Shown: one piece after another, positions 11,047 to 21,763 of the stretch
Position numbering within the stretch: the first letter of the stretch is position 1
How the letters are laid out: every line of letters starts with the position of its first letter
NCBI GenBank assembly: GCA_022385805.1
Contig: MU277674.1
Location: forward strand, 373,251-437,250
Reading direction: 5' to 3'
DNA length: 64,000 bases
Source: Pilatotrama ljubarskyi
Taxonomy: Eukaryota; Basidiomycota; Agaricomycetes; Polyporales; Polyporaceae
Notes under the pieces: model-generated
The model's database searches: none
Seen by the model: only the letters and a program-made list of their open reading frames with translations
What the model was told of the DNA's origin: nothing
Made by a program: the position numbers and the translations under genes

Positions 11047-13637
11047 CTACATTAGGAGACTGGCCAGGCCGCCTGATGCGTAAGCCATGGGCTTCACCGG
11101 CGGGTGCGGCTGCGCATCAAACTGCGTGTACTGTTGCGATCCTGCAGCGTCGATGCGTATCTGCGGGGGCGCACGGACAGTGTGAGTTCAATTCTGACAG
11201 ATCGCTCGCAGATGCGTAGTGATCCTTACGAATGCGCCCTTGTTGCCCGCCTGGTCGACGTAGTTTGGCGCCGAGAAAACCTGCAGGACGACCGCGGCGG
11301 GTCCGCATCGTCAGCACTGCGACCCCCGGGAATAATTGGGTCAGACCTACCGTTGTGCAGAGTCCGTCATGCTCGATCGAGTAGCCGTCTACAAATGTTC
11401 GGCACCGCATCAGAGAGGATGGCATGTAGACGAGTTTGAGGTGACGAACCTTGGCGGACTTCATGACTGCGGATGACACCGGTCACCCCGTTCGCCGTGC
11501 ACCACCGTTTCGTAACATCGGGTCCAAACGCAATGCCGACACCCTGCGGCCAACTTCAGTACTGGGTTCACCAGTCCACGAGGCGGTGCTAGACCCACTC
11601 GTTTACTTGGTCCTCGACCGGGGAGTTCCTGGGGGTCCGTCCACAAGAGCTGATATCGGCAGACTTAGCGGACGACGACCCATTGCACGCTGTCTGATAG
11701 CTTACCTCACCTATATATGGAATTGTCAGGGCAATTTCATCAGGAGGGATAGATCGGACGTGGTGACTCACACATGATGCCCTCCTGTCCAGGTTGCTGA
11801 CCTATCCGCTTGATCTTGCGGATGTCGTCGAGAGTGACGCCGTCCTTGCTGAAGAGACCACCATGCACGACAAAGTAGCGCTTGCGGCCCTCTGGCGACA
11901 AGATGACGTTCTTCGTCGGCCCTTCTGGTGGCTTTGTCGCGGAGACAAGAGTAGCGAGAGGCACTGTAGCCGAGATGTGCTCAGCCTGCATAGATCTATG
12001 ATGTCGAAAAGTGGCCGCTTACTCTCTGTGAACACATGCGCGAAGAGCTGCTCAACGTGGTCAATAGGCCGTTACTCGAGCATAAGCTATATGATCCGCT
12101 GACCTTGTACGTCTGTTCGCCGAACTTGTGCTTCGCCTCGCCCTCGAACCCGTACGTGCGGTTCATCTCCTTCGATTCATGGTTGCCACGGTTGATGAAC
12201 ATCCGCGTCGGGTAGAGCCCTGAGCACCGGATTCAGTGCATGGATCCAGGGACGCGTTGCGCATAAGGACATACACTTGAACGCGAGAGCGGTGACTATG
12301 ACTTCGATGGACCACGAGCCCCGGTCGACGAGGTCGCCGTTCATGAGCAATGCATGCTTCTCATTTGGCTCACCGGTGAGCGAGAGGAGATGCAGGTAGT
12401 CGTAGAATTGCCCTGGCAGAGTTGTCCACGACAATTCTATAGCCGTGAATCAAATGAAGACCTACCATGAACGTCGCCGATCACGTCAATCGTCATTCCA
12501 TCTTCGATGTCGACGTTGACCAGGCTCTCCTCTTTCACGAATTGGGAGTGCGCTCCCAAGACGATCTCCCACACGTACCTTTTCCCACTTGAACGTTCGT
12601 TCTCGACTTATAAAGAGACGGCGTGCCTTACCTTCTTGGGATCGACTTTCCCTCCTTGAACCACTGAATCATGTTCCTGACGAACTCAGCGTTGATCGCA
12701 TATTTTCCCTCGTCATTCGTCGGCAGTACAGGCCCAGTATAGCCTTTGTCCACGTCGCAACCACCTTCATGCCCAAGCAGAGAGCACATGCCTCATGAGG
12801 AGTACGTTCACTGACCTTGAGTTCCCAGACTTACCTTCGGCAATGATCTCACAACAGCGCTCTACCGCGCTCTTCTCTTCTTCCATCTCAATAGCCTGCG
12901 AACGAGCCATCTCAACGTGCACGAGAGGCACGCTAACTGAATACTGACCTTCTCGAATTCTACCTTGCGGAGGATCTTCTGGGTACTGTCCAGCTGCATG
13001 CGGACGAGCTGGTTCTGTGGCTCTAGCGTGAGCAGCTTCTTGAAGTCCGCTATGGCCTGCTTGTACTTGAGTGTCTGGAGGTAGCATGTCGCTCGACTGG
13101 GAGGATATCAGAGACCGGACAAGGTGGTGAAAGAAATCCACGGGACTGTACCGGTAGTACGCCTTGGCATATTTGGGATCGAGCTCGATGGCAGTTGCTG
13201 CAAAGCATCGCGTCCTTGAGTACGGAATACGCTCTAACGAAGATTCGTATACGCACTGGCGTCAGCCAAACCGTAACCGTGCTCCTCGAGCTTTATCCGT
13301 GCGTACGCGCGGTTGCACCATAGCGTCGCGTCGAGGGGGTTCTTCTCGATAGCCTGACTGTACAGCTCTGCAGCCTTGTTGAAGTCATGAGCTGCACGGA
13401 ACAATCGCGCGCAGGATAACCCAGGTGAGCCCTCCCGAATGATTCCGGATCCGAGAAGCACGCACAAGTAAACGCTTTGTTCGCCTCTGCCTTGAGCCTG
13501 GCTGCCTCCGCCTTCGCCTCCTCAGAGATGTCCTCTAGGCTTAGCTTCGAGAGCGTGGGCGAAGGCAGCGGCGAGGTCGCCGGGGTAGACGCACAGGGCG
13601 TAGGCGGTTGAGACGAGGCGTCACTAGAGCTTGACAT
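11047..13637 (-). CDS. PPT1: Serine/threonine protein phosphatase 5 (TPR-phosphatase)
   Basis: PPP-family phosphatase that binds Hsp90 through N-terminal TPRs. The start [17 protein letters not shown] leads into [23 protein letters not shown] and a TPR unit ([42 protein letters not shown], split by introns). More TPR helices follow (KYAKAYYR region, [14 protein letters not shown]). The phosphatase core shows all signature motifs: GDVHG (about 12475), [25 protein letters not shown] and the DPQ segment. The last exon ends [17 protein letters not shown] and closes with SLLM before TAG at 11047-11049, the usual C-terminal helix of fungal PP5. At least eight short introns. Manganese/iron-dependent catalysis and Hsp90 partnership are family knowledge, not visible here. 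Confidence 0.92.
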
Positions 13638-14308
13638 GACGATGAGATCTGTGTCTGTGTCCGAGGATGTCGCCGTAGAAGCAGTCTGGGTCTAGTACCA
13701 CGTGCAGGCTGATGTCAGATGGCCAAGAGAGAGCTGAGTTGCTCGATGAGTTCAGCAGAGAGTTCAAGACAGCAAGCGTATGAGCGGTATGTAGTCTGAT
13801 GGGAACGACAGAAGAGGGAGTCTGCAGCGAGTGCGTATCCCGTAGCCGCCGGCGACAATGAAGCAATCGCTCTTTGGGTCGTGCGACCACCGCGATAACT
13901 ATTTTGCATTCCCCATTAATGCGCTGTAGGAACGTCATAGAATGCCTCACCGTTCGCAACACAACTGCCTTGCATGAGGAATGCATTCACAAGGAATACC
14001 GTGAGTTGGGACAGGAGGATCATATCGAATATATAGTACCCCACCCCGGGGTCTGGAGTGATAGAGTTGATCATAGCTGCCGTCAACTTGAAGTGCAGTT
14101 CTCTTTCGAACGGCCCTATTACCAATGCAATATGTATCGCCGGCTCCCATAAAGAGACCGACAAGGCACGACTATATTCCTGTACAGTACCATTACCTAG
14201 GATCACCGTCGCTCGAGCGTACGGGCACCAGCCTTCATACGCGGGGTATATGTCAACCGAGTACATTACAACGAGAAACCAATGGCCATGACAGCAAGAT
14301 GAAGCCGC
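13638..14308. other. Intergenic, PP5 start to GH23 stop
   Basis: About 670 nt, expected to hold the PP5 promoter and the 3' UTR of the GH23 gene. Short open frames on both strands (for example 13916-14266, -) show no domain. No structured element was recognised. Confidence 0.45.
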
Positions 14309-15659
14309 CTAGTAGCACTTCTCCAGGTTGAAGTACCTTCCGATGCGAGGGCTGCTCGTGTAGGGGTCCTTGTTCAGGAGCCAGCCGTTCAACATTTGCA
14401 TCAAGCTATAAGTTGGCGTTCAGTGTATATACCAAAGGGATGATACGGAGTCGAACACTCACTAGTCGATGTTGTTCTGGCAAGGGCAGCAACCATGGTG
14501 CGCAGCCGATGTCGCAGAGTCCTGCAAGAGTGTCGTTAAGTTGTGTGATCAGGACAACTTAAGAGTACTCACGATAGTCATGCCCTTGGGCCAGCCGTTG
14601 TACCCTCCGATCGTCAAGAGAAGACTGCCGCCGTTATCCTTGAGCGTCTGAGCAAAGTACGCTGTCCCGGTCCTGATGTTGAAGTCCTGTGCCGTATTTC
14701 AGTCGTGCTACATGAACAACTACGGAAGTAATAGACTTACAGGCTCCTTGCAGTTACCGCCAGGAGCTCCACCGCACTTGTCCTTGGTGATCTGCATCAG
14801 GCCCTGCTCGCCCGCTCCGCCGACAGTATCAGGATTGCAACTGCTCTCCTGCATCGCGATGGACGCGATCAGAATGGGCGGAACTAGCAGAGACGTTCAG
14901 TCCCGAATCGAAAGGGTTACGAGGGATTACGTACTGTTATGCTCGTTGGCATATCTCGTGAAAGTGTCGATGTACTTCGAGCAGGCTTTGAAGGGGCTGT
15001 GCGGGTCCTTGACGGCCTCGGCCAAGTCGACGGCGACGATATCGGAGACTTGGACGTATGGTGGGTTCCAACCGCCATCCTCAACGCCGCAGTTGAGCCA
15101 GTCAAGAGAGCCATTCGGGCCATGAGTGGGAGTGATTTCCTCTGTCGAACTGTTTGAGCTTTCGCGGCAAAATCCACACCATGTAACTCGTGACGCACTG
15201 GTAGCACCCGGCCATCCGCAAGACGAGTCGTTGATGGCAATCAAGCTCTTCGCAGACCCGATGGACTTGTTCGAGTCGCTTGAGCCCGAGTTCTTGTTAC
15301 CGGAGTTGTTCTTGTTGTTGTCGCTGTCCTTGTTGGCCTCCTTATTGTTAAGCGCGGCAGGAGCTGCGTGCGTGGTCTGTGCAGCTTGCGTGTGCGTCGA
15401 CGAATGGGTCGAGGTTACGAGCTGCTCGTCAAGCGTGCAATTCTGCACTCAGACACCGCTTTTTCACGATCCCTCGGGCAGCGCAACTCACAGTGCTCGT
15501 AGGACGGACTTTGCAGCGGCCGTTGCTACCCCGGCGGACGAGAGGATCGCTGCGGGCAACGGCGTGATGCTTGGCCATCCTGGCATGGATGTCGTGGCTG
15601 GAAGCCTCTGCGACGCCGAGGGCCGCGAGAATAAGAAGAAAAGGAGCGGACAGCTGCAT
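14309..15659 (-). CDS. Secreted lysozyme-like protein, GH23/SLT transglycosylase fold
   Basis: The start at 15659 gives a clear signal peptide (MQLSAPFLLILAALGVAEA) followed by a basic propeptide-like stretch ending near VRRGSNGRCKVRP. A linker rich in Ser/Thr/Asn (NKEANKDSDNNKNNSGN and neighbours) precedes the globular domain. That domain has the SLT/lysozyme-like features: the helix PPILIASIAMQESSCNPD with the catalytic-type Glu in QES, then GEQGLMQITKDKCGG (the G-L-M-Q-I motif) and TGTAYFAQTLKDNGGSILL. It ends YFNLEKCY before TAG at 14309. Five or so short introns; the junction giving EHN-IPPILIAS restores frame. Related proteins occur widely in Agaricomycetes. The substrate (bacterial peptidoglycan or chitin-like glycans) cannot be told from sequence. 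An in-frame Met upstream at 15740 lacks the signal peptide context. Confidence 0.82.
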
Positions 15660-16413
15660 TACGGCGAGCTTGACTATAACGTGGGCGAGGCGGGGACGAC
15701 GGAGGAGGAAAGCAAGAGACGGTGGCGAGGCGGAGGTCAACTCCGCCGCATAAGAGGGATCTGAGAAGTGCTACGGCACGCTAAGCGGCAACCAAGCTCC
15801 TGCTCGATCGCCCGCCACGGCCACGCGCGCACGCCCCAAGCCACACTCGCATCCTTGGCCAATCCCGCGACGACCTGCACGGGCTCAACTGATTGCCTTG
15901 CCCGCGCCGACGGCTTCCAAGCACGACGCGGGGAGCCAGAAGTCGCAGAACGGCCTCCCAAGCCGCGACATCATGGGAGGATTGGGAAGGCGGGAGTGAT
16001 AGATCAACGTCTCGGTGGCTGATTCAATCTCAAGTTGCACTTGTCGCCTGTCACGATCTTGCCGACGAGGTCATGCATCCTGTGCGGACAGATGTCAGTT
16101 GTGCTGCGAGAGCAACGTTGCAGGTGCAGGAGGTTGAACAAGGTCAAGTTCATCTGCATCAGCGCCAAGGCAACCTACAGAAGACCAGATCACGACGCGC
16201 GGACGAAGCGCCATAGCCCGACTTCCGAATGTCCCGCCCGAGCGCGATTTCAAAAAGGAGGCAAGTCGAGCGACTTCTTCCGGCGATGAGAATGACTAGC
16301 TTGGTGGCAGGAGGAGAAATCTGCAGTGTGGTACGCCAGCATCCACCTATATATCCTACAATATCCATCGCTAAGTACATGACCTACTAGACTGCTGCGG
16401 AAGAAATCCGCAG
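15660..16413. other. Intergenic, GH23 start to MRI1 stop
   Basis: About 750 nt. It should carry the GH23 promoter on the minus strand. A TATA-like run (TATATA) at about 16351 is far (about 690 nt) from the GH23 start, so it may not serve it. Small open frames show no recognisable product. Confidence 0.4.
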
Positions 16414-17970
16414 TCATACGATTGGCGTTAGATCAAACGCGTCCTCCCCCTCTTTCTTCACAACGACACCCTTTTCAGTGACGATGGCGGTAATGAGGCT
16501 CGCAGGGGTGACGTCGAAACTGGGATTGTAGACGCCCTCGAGTCCCTCAGGCGTAACCATCACGGTCGCTTGTTGCTTCACACCGTTCGCATCCAGCGTC
16601 GGCGGGTAGAGAGCTCCCCGGACGAGGCACGCCTCGATCGCGGGCCGTTGTTCAATGGGAATACTGAATAGCAAAGATGAGAACCACAATCTGACAGCGA
16701 AGAGCAGCTCACGTACCCGCTTCCATCGGCCACCTCTAGGTCGACCGTGCTCACTGGTGCGACGACGATGAAGGGGATATTGTGACGCGCTGCGAGCACC
16801 GCAGCGTTATATGTACCAACCTGACCGCACATGTCAGAACTGCATAGCTCACGCGCACGCGGGTATAAGCTCAGCTCCCGGGCATAGCTTACCTTGTTTG
16901 CGGTGTCGCCATTCCGCGCGATGCGATCCGCACCCACGGCTGTCAGAAGTAAGCGGAGAAGTAAGCGGGTCGCCCTCTCGATGTTTCTCATGACCACGCT
17001 GTGCTCACCTACTGCGTGTATCTCATGATGCTGGAATAGTGAACCCACCATGCTATCGCACAGCATTGTGGAGGGGATCTTGAGTGATTGCAGCTCGAAT
17101 GCGGTCAGTCTGCGACATGCCACCGCAGTGAGCTATCACTTCTGGCCCTTGCCTTGATAAGACTAATGAGATATAAACCTACCTGGAGCCCTGATGGTAC
17201 GGAGTAGACTGCGTGTAAAACGCCCGCTGCAGCTTGCCGGTCTCATGGAGGTAAGTGATTAATCCCAGCGCAGTCCCGTAGCCCTAGCGTAAAGTTCGCC
17301 ATCAGCGATTCCGCAAGCACTCTCCAGCACGGCAAACACCTATGTCCGACTCACCGACGTTGCAAGTGAGCCCGTATTACAGACCGTCATCACGTTTAAG
17401 TTTGTTCCGCCGCCGCCTCGACTCTTCACGGTCTCGACGAGCCATTCACCGCCCCATTGCGACATTTGCTTGTTTCTACCGATGTCTTCCGCATCAATCT
17501 TCTTGGCTTCCGCAATGAGGTCCTGGGCGATCGCAAGGGGATCCTTCCCTGCATTGATGGACGCCTGCAGCGTCTTGGAGAGTCTGCGGGTAGCCGCCCC
17601 AAGATTGACCGCGGTCGGGCGGGCAGTGAAGAGGTAAGACAGGATAGTCTCTACGTGTTGTTTGAGGGCGTCCACGCCATCGAGCCAATCCGGCGTAGGG
17701 GAACTCTCGAGGGCTCGTGTCAAATGGTCCGCGACCGCAAGCGCAGCGAGTGATGCGATCGCGGGTGCTCCGCGAATCTGTCAAAGGAACGGGTCAGAGA
17801 CGCCCCTACGATGCAAGTGAGATGTCAGGCCTTGCCTTCATCGACTTGATGGCGTCGAATGCATCGTCGATGTTTGTTATTTCAATGAACTCCGTCGTAT
17901 GCGGGAGGAGCAACTGATTGACAATCTCAAGCTTGCCCTCGCTGGTGCGGATCGAGGTGAGGGCTGGCAT
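16414..17970 (-). CDS. MRI1: Methylthioribose-1-phosphate isomerase
   Basis: Methionine-salvage enzyme that converts methylthioribose-1-phosphate to methylthioribulose-1-phosphate; an eIF2B-alpha/beta/delta-like fold. The start gives [19 protein letters not shown], then [20 protein letters not shown] across the first intron, the typical IRGAPAI motif. Further visible blocks are [14 protein letters not shown], the catalytic Cys region [29 protein letters not shown] with the catalytic Asp, [19 protein letters not shown] and [13 protein letters not shown]. Stop at 16414. The first intron (17778-17835, 58 nt) starts with GC instead of GT: the frame-correct donor reads AAG|GCAAGG and no GT donor in it would keep the IRGAPAI frame. 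Other introns are GT-AG. Confidence 0.94.
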
Positions 17971-18850
17971 GGCGGCAAGTGACCGTCTCTGCAGACAAAT
18001 TCGTCAGAACCGAATCAAGCCTCCACGATCTCTTCATCCTTACCAATGTATCGCTGACTGAGATCAAGATTTGACGACCACTGTGAGGAATAAGCTCAGT
18101 CTGCGCTGCAGAGGTGGATGCAATTTGCCAGACCACACTACCATATATGGTCGATCACCCAAGTTCGCCATCGGAGATCGCGACGTCCTAGCCACGTGCG
18201 CGTACCGGATTTGGACGTGGGATTGGCACAATTCAGTCGCCATCGTGGCTGCAATTGCATTCGCGATTGTATGCGCAGCGTTCGTTCTCTTTACCTAACC
18301 GTTCACATACAAACAGGCGCATTACCAGCGATTATACGAGCTTCTCGAGAGGTTTCGCCGACCGACAATAATCGCCAGCTCCTGCGGGAACCACGGGGTG
18401 TTACTTACTGTGAGGTGGGCCCCCAGAGACTGCCACAGATAATTGGCGCCACAATCATCTTGCGCTACGATCAAGAAGCAGCTGGGCCTTGATTTTGGCT
18501 GACACTGCGCACCAGGGAGCATCTGTCGATCGCGGCACTGCAATGGGGGGAAATGAAAGCTGTGCCGCTCAGACTCAGGCTCTTCGCGGCGCTCCTGAAA
18601 GACGACTGTGTGGGCAGCCTGCCTTGGCAGGATAGTTGAAACAAATTGGCTGCACGAGTCGAGTCCAACAGCTCAATGGACTGTCTAGATGCCAAGGAGC
18701 GCCAGACGTTCAAGTCAAGAGGTCTCAGCGTTTGGGACAATGATGCAGCCAAAGTCTGGGACAACTTGATGCTAGAGCTGACGCACCATGAGCCGCAGCG
18801 GGAAACGACGGATGGCTACTTGGACTAGACGACTAGTTGACGAGTACGCT
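17971..18850. other. Intergenic, MRI1 start to allantoicase-lyase stop
   Basis: About 880 nt holding the MRI1 promoter and the 3' end of the next minus-strand gene. Only short unrelated open frames on either strand; nothing recognised. Confidence 0.45.
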
Positions 18851-21207
18851 TCAGCTCGGCACCTTGACTCTGTAGTAACCCGCCGTCCCATCCAGATCAA
18901 CCACCTCGCAGTCCAGTTTGTCACCGTTGCCTATCTGAGTCTCCACACAGGTGAAATCCATCGTCTGTGCGCAAAGATGATGCTACTGTCAGACGGATGA
19001 TGCATAGCGCCGGTATGTCACTAGCGCCTCACCTTGTGCAAGACCGCCATCGGGTGATCTATCGTGCAAAGTTGTCAGTGCGCGTCTGGCTTAGCAAGCG
19101 ACCATCCCGGTCCGAAGGACTTACGCCAGATACCCGTGTCATACACGATTCCTTGGCCCGCCGAAGCGACGAACGCCCGCATGGTACCCAGGTCGGGCTT
19201 GTCGTCCGCCCCGTTCTTTGCAACAATGACCAGATAAGTCGTTCCTGGTTCTTCCAACGCGTCTGCGAGGCCGATGCCGCCGCCCATGGGAATGAACGCC
19301 TGGTTGGTGCACGGGTGGCGCTCGAGCAGCTTCACCTCCCATTCTCCGCCGGGTTTCACATCGATAGGCTTGCAGCGATAGACGGACAGGCCCGCTGTCG
19401 CACCCGATCCAGCGGGGTAGGAAGACTCGAGTAGCGCGAGCTTATGAAACTTCGTCGCGGTGCCCTGGTTCGCCCCCGTCACGCGTGTGTTGCGCGGGTC
19501 CGGAACGGCATTGACGTCGGCGTACGCCTGGACGACCTTCCCGAAGGGGGCAAATGCTTCTGGCGTCAGTGGCAGAGCTGGGATCAAGGGACCGGGTGCA
19601 AAAGAAGCGTTCTTAGCCCCGTCGACGCGCTCGGAGGCAGCACCGCTCCCGCCATCATCTGCGATCTCGTCCGCGGGGTGCGCAGCCTGTGCGTCGCCGT
19701 CTGCGTTGATGGGAGCTGCTCGCCTTCCGAGGACGCGCACGCGCTTGATGCCGCCATCAGGGTATATTGTGATCTTGATGTGCGTGTAGGGCTTGCCGTC
19801 GACGTTCTCGAGCTGGAAGAAGTGGCGCCTGTGCGGACCGAGCTTTGTGCGAGGGAGGATCAAGGTCCAGCGGTCCTCGGGGACGTCGCTCGGAACGAGC
19901 TCGTCACTGCGCAGCGCGTGCAGCTCGCACGACTCTGGGAAGTTGCCCATAAAGTGCGCAGTGTCGATCTCGACTAGCGACAGGTACCCAGCGTCTCCCC
20001 TATAGCAGCATAGCATGAGCAAGGGGCGCCCCAGCGGATTCGCCATGTCATAGGGCCGCACTTACAGCTTGATGATCGCCCAATCCTTGTGACCCTTTGC
20101 GCGGCTACGCTTCGTCTCCCATCCATCGCCCATGTCCTTGCCTGTGACATGGGTGAGGGAAGAAGTGACGCGTGTGCGAGAACCGCGGAGCCTTAGACAT
20201 ACCTCGGCCGGGCAGGATGAGGTTAGAACCCACGCCGAAGTGTTGATCGGACGTGTATACCACACGACCTCCTGAGAAAACATGTGCCAGGTCGAAGACC
20301 ACCGAGGTGTCAGAGGGGAAGATCGGCGCGACCAGGCCGTAAACTCGGAACCTCGCCTTGAAACATCGGCTTGGTTAACATGATACTCCAGAGAACCTGT
20401 AGACACCCACTATTCCGCCGTCGGGATACATGTTGAGCTTGACATAATTGACGCATTTGGAAGGAGGCACTGTGAAAAGGTGCCTGGAACTAGGGCCGAG
20501 GTTCACCTTCGGGAGGAGCTCCTCCCACTGCGGTGTGGCCTCCGGTCAGTACGGCTTTCAGTTCCAGATGCGGCAGATCACACACCCTGGGATCATCAGC
20601 CTGAGGAGCGGGTGCATCGTCGGCACAGTACAGGATATCAACGGAGGCCTGCGGTGCCTCGTTGCCTGATCCGAGATGCGTGAGCTGTGTCCCCGGGGAT
20701 GTCGCCGAAGTCATGGCATACCGTTGAAGTGGCTGGTATCGATGTCGAATCCACTGATAGACCCGGTAGTCCCAAGCTTTATGATACACCTACGCAGCTG
20801 TTTCAATCTATCGCCATTGGCAGCCAACGCACGCACTAGACGTACCAATCGTATGATGGGTTGTGCCTACGCGTCTCCCAACCACTGAAGAGAGCACCCT
20901 TGGGCCCGAATTGACCCTTCAAGCTGGGTGCAGGCTGGCCGATCTCAGTCAATGTTGGCTATGCAGGGAGTGCGACAGATGAGCGTACTTCGACTAGCAG
21001 CAGATGAAAGGCTTCTGCAAAGAATTCATCGGAGACGGAGATTATCTGGCCGCCTAACGCGACGCTCGACAGCTCTGAAGTGCACGACGTAGGTCTCGTC
21101 AGTGCGTTTGCATCGTACGAGCGCGACCAGATCGGTCGATCTTGCTCACCTATCGCGGTCGAGAACGTGTCCTTGAAGTTCTCTAGGGCAATCTGGGTAC
21201 AACTCAT
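18851..21207 (-). CDS. DAL2-DAL3: Fused allantoicase - ureidoglycolate lyase
   Basis: Bifunctional enzyme of purine (allantoin) breakdown: allantoate to ureidoglycolate plus urea, then ureidoglycolate to glyoxylate plus urea. The start [13 protein letters not shown] is followed by the two tandem allantoicase domains. The first has [39 protein letters not shown] and [10 protein letters not shown]. The second has [40 protein letters not shown] and [12 protein letters not shown], ending at [16 protein letters not shown] linker of roughly 50 residues then joins, in one uninterrupted exon (about 19129-20002), the ureidoglycolate lyase domain ([54 protein letters not shown]). Two small 3' exons end in YYRVKVPS before TGA at 18851. 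About nine short introns, all joining conserved blocks in frame, so the gene looks intact. Confidence 0.93.
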
Positions 21208-21763
21208 GACCGACGGGAGCTAACGGTATAACGAATCTCAGTTAGTAGGAGAATGGCAAGACACCAGACTGCAGTGCCACAAGGTGTACGGAGTACAGTA
21301 TCGTGGTCGCACGAGTCATTATCCAGGCGGCGCTCATTGGCTGAGCGCCATACCGGCGGGATTTCCTATTTTCTGATGAATTGCAGAAGCCGTCGTGGCC
21401 AAAGATAAGCGAGAGATCGGGTCACCACCCGATTGGCCGGGACCCCACGAGATGCCTCGCCACCACGGCCAACGACGTCTTCGTCTTCTTCGACGACGCC
21501 CTCGTCGTTGCCGCCGCTGTGCTCGCGACTTGTGGGTGCTCGTAGTGCGCCGATGCGTCTCTTCAACAGCGTCTTGGGCAGCGAGAGCGACCTTAGACGC
21601 TGTGGGTCCTCTGCCGCTTTCGGCAATGACGCATGCCTGAATTGGGCGAGCACTGCGCCTTCTGCCCGCTGAAATCACATGCCGAGCACCTCTCGAGCAC
21701 AAGCACAAATGCGACCTCTCAGCCACACGTCTCGCTCGCCCTCTTTCTCTTCGACCACCACTC
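21208..21763. promoter_or_regulatory. Divergent promoter region, allantoicase-lyase / lipase
   Basis: About 560 nt between the starts of two divergent genes. Open frames here are Arg-rich shadows without domains. Several GATA and TATC strings occur, the core bound by nitrogen-responsive GATA factors, but such short matches are expected by chance, so no specific site is claimed. Confidence 0.4.

Noticed and set aside
14430..14465. tRNA B-box-like string (GTTCGACTCC on the minus strand)
   Set aside because: It lies in a GH23 intron with no A box or acceptor stem around it.
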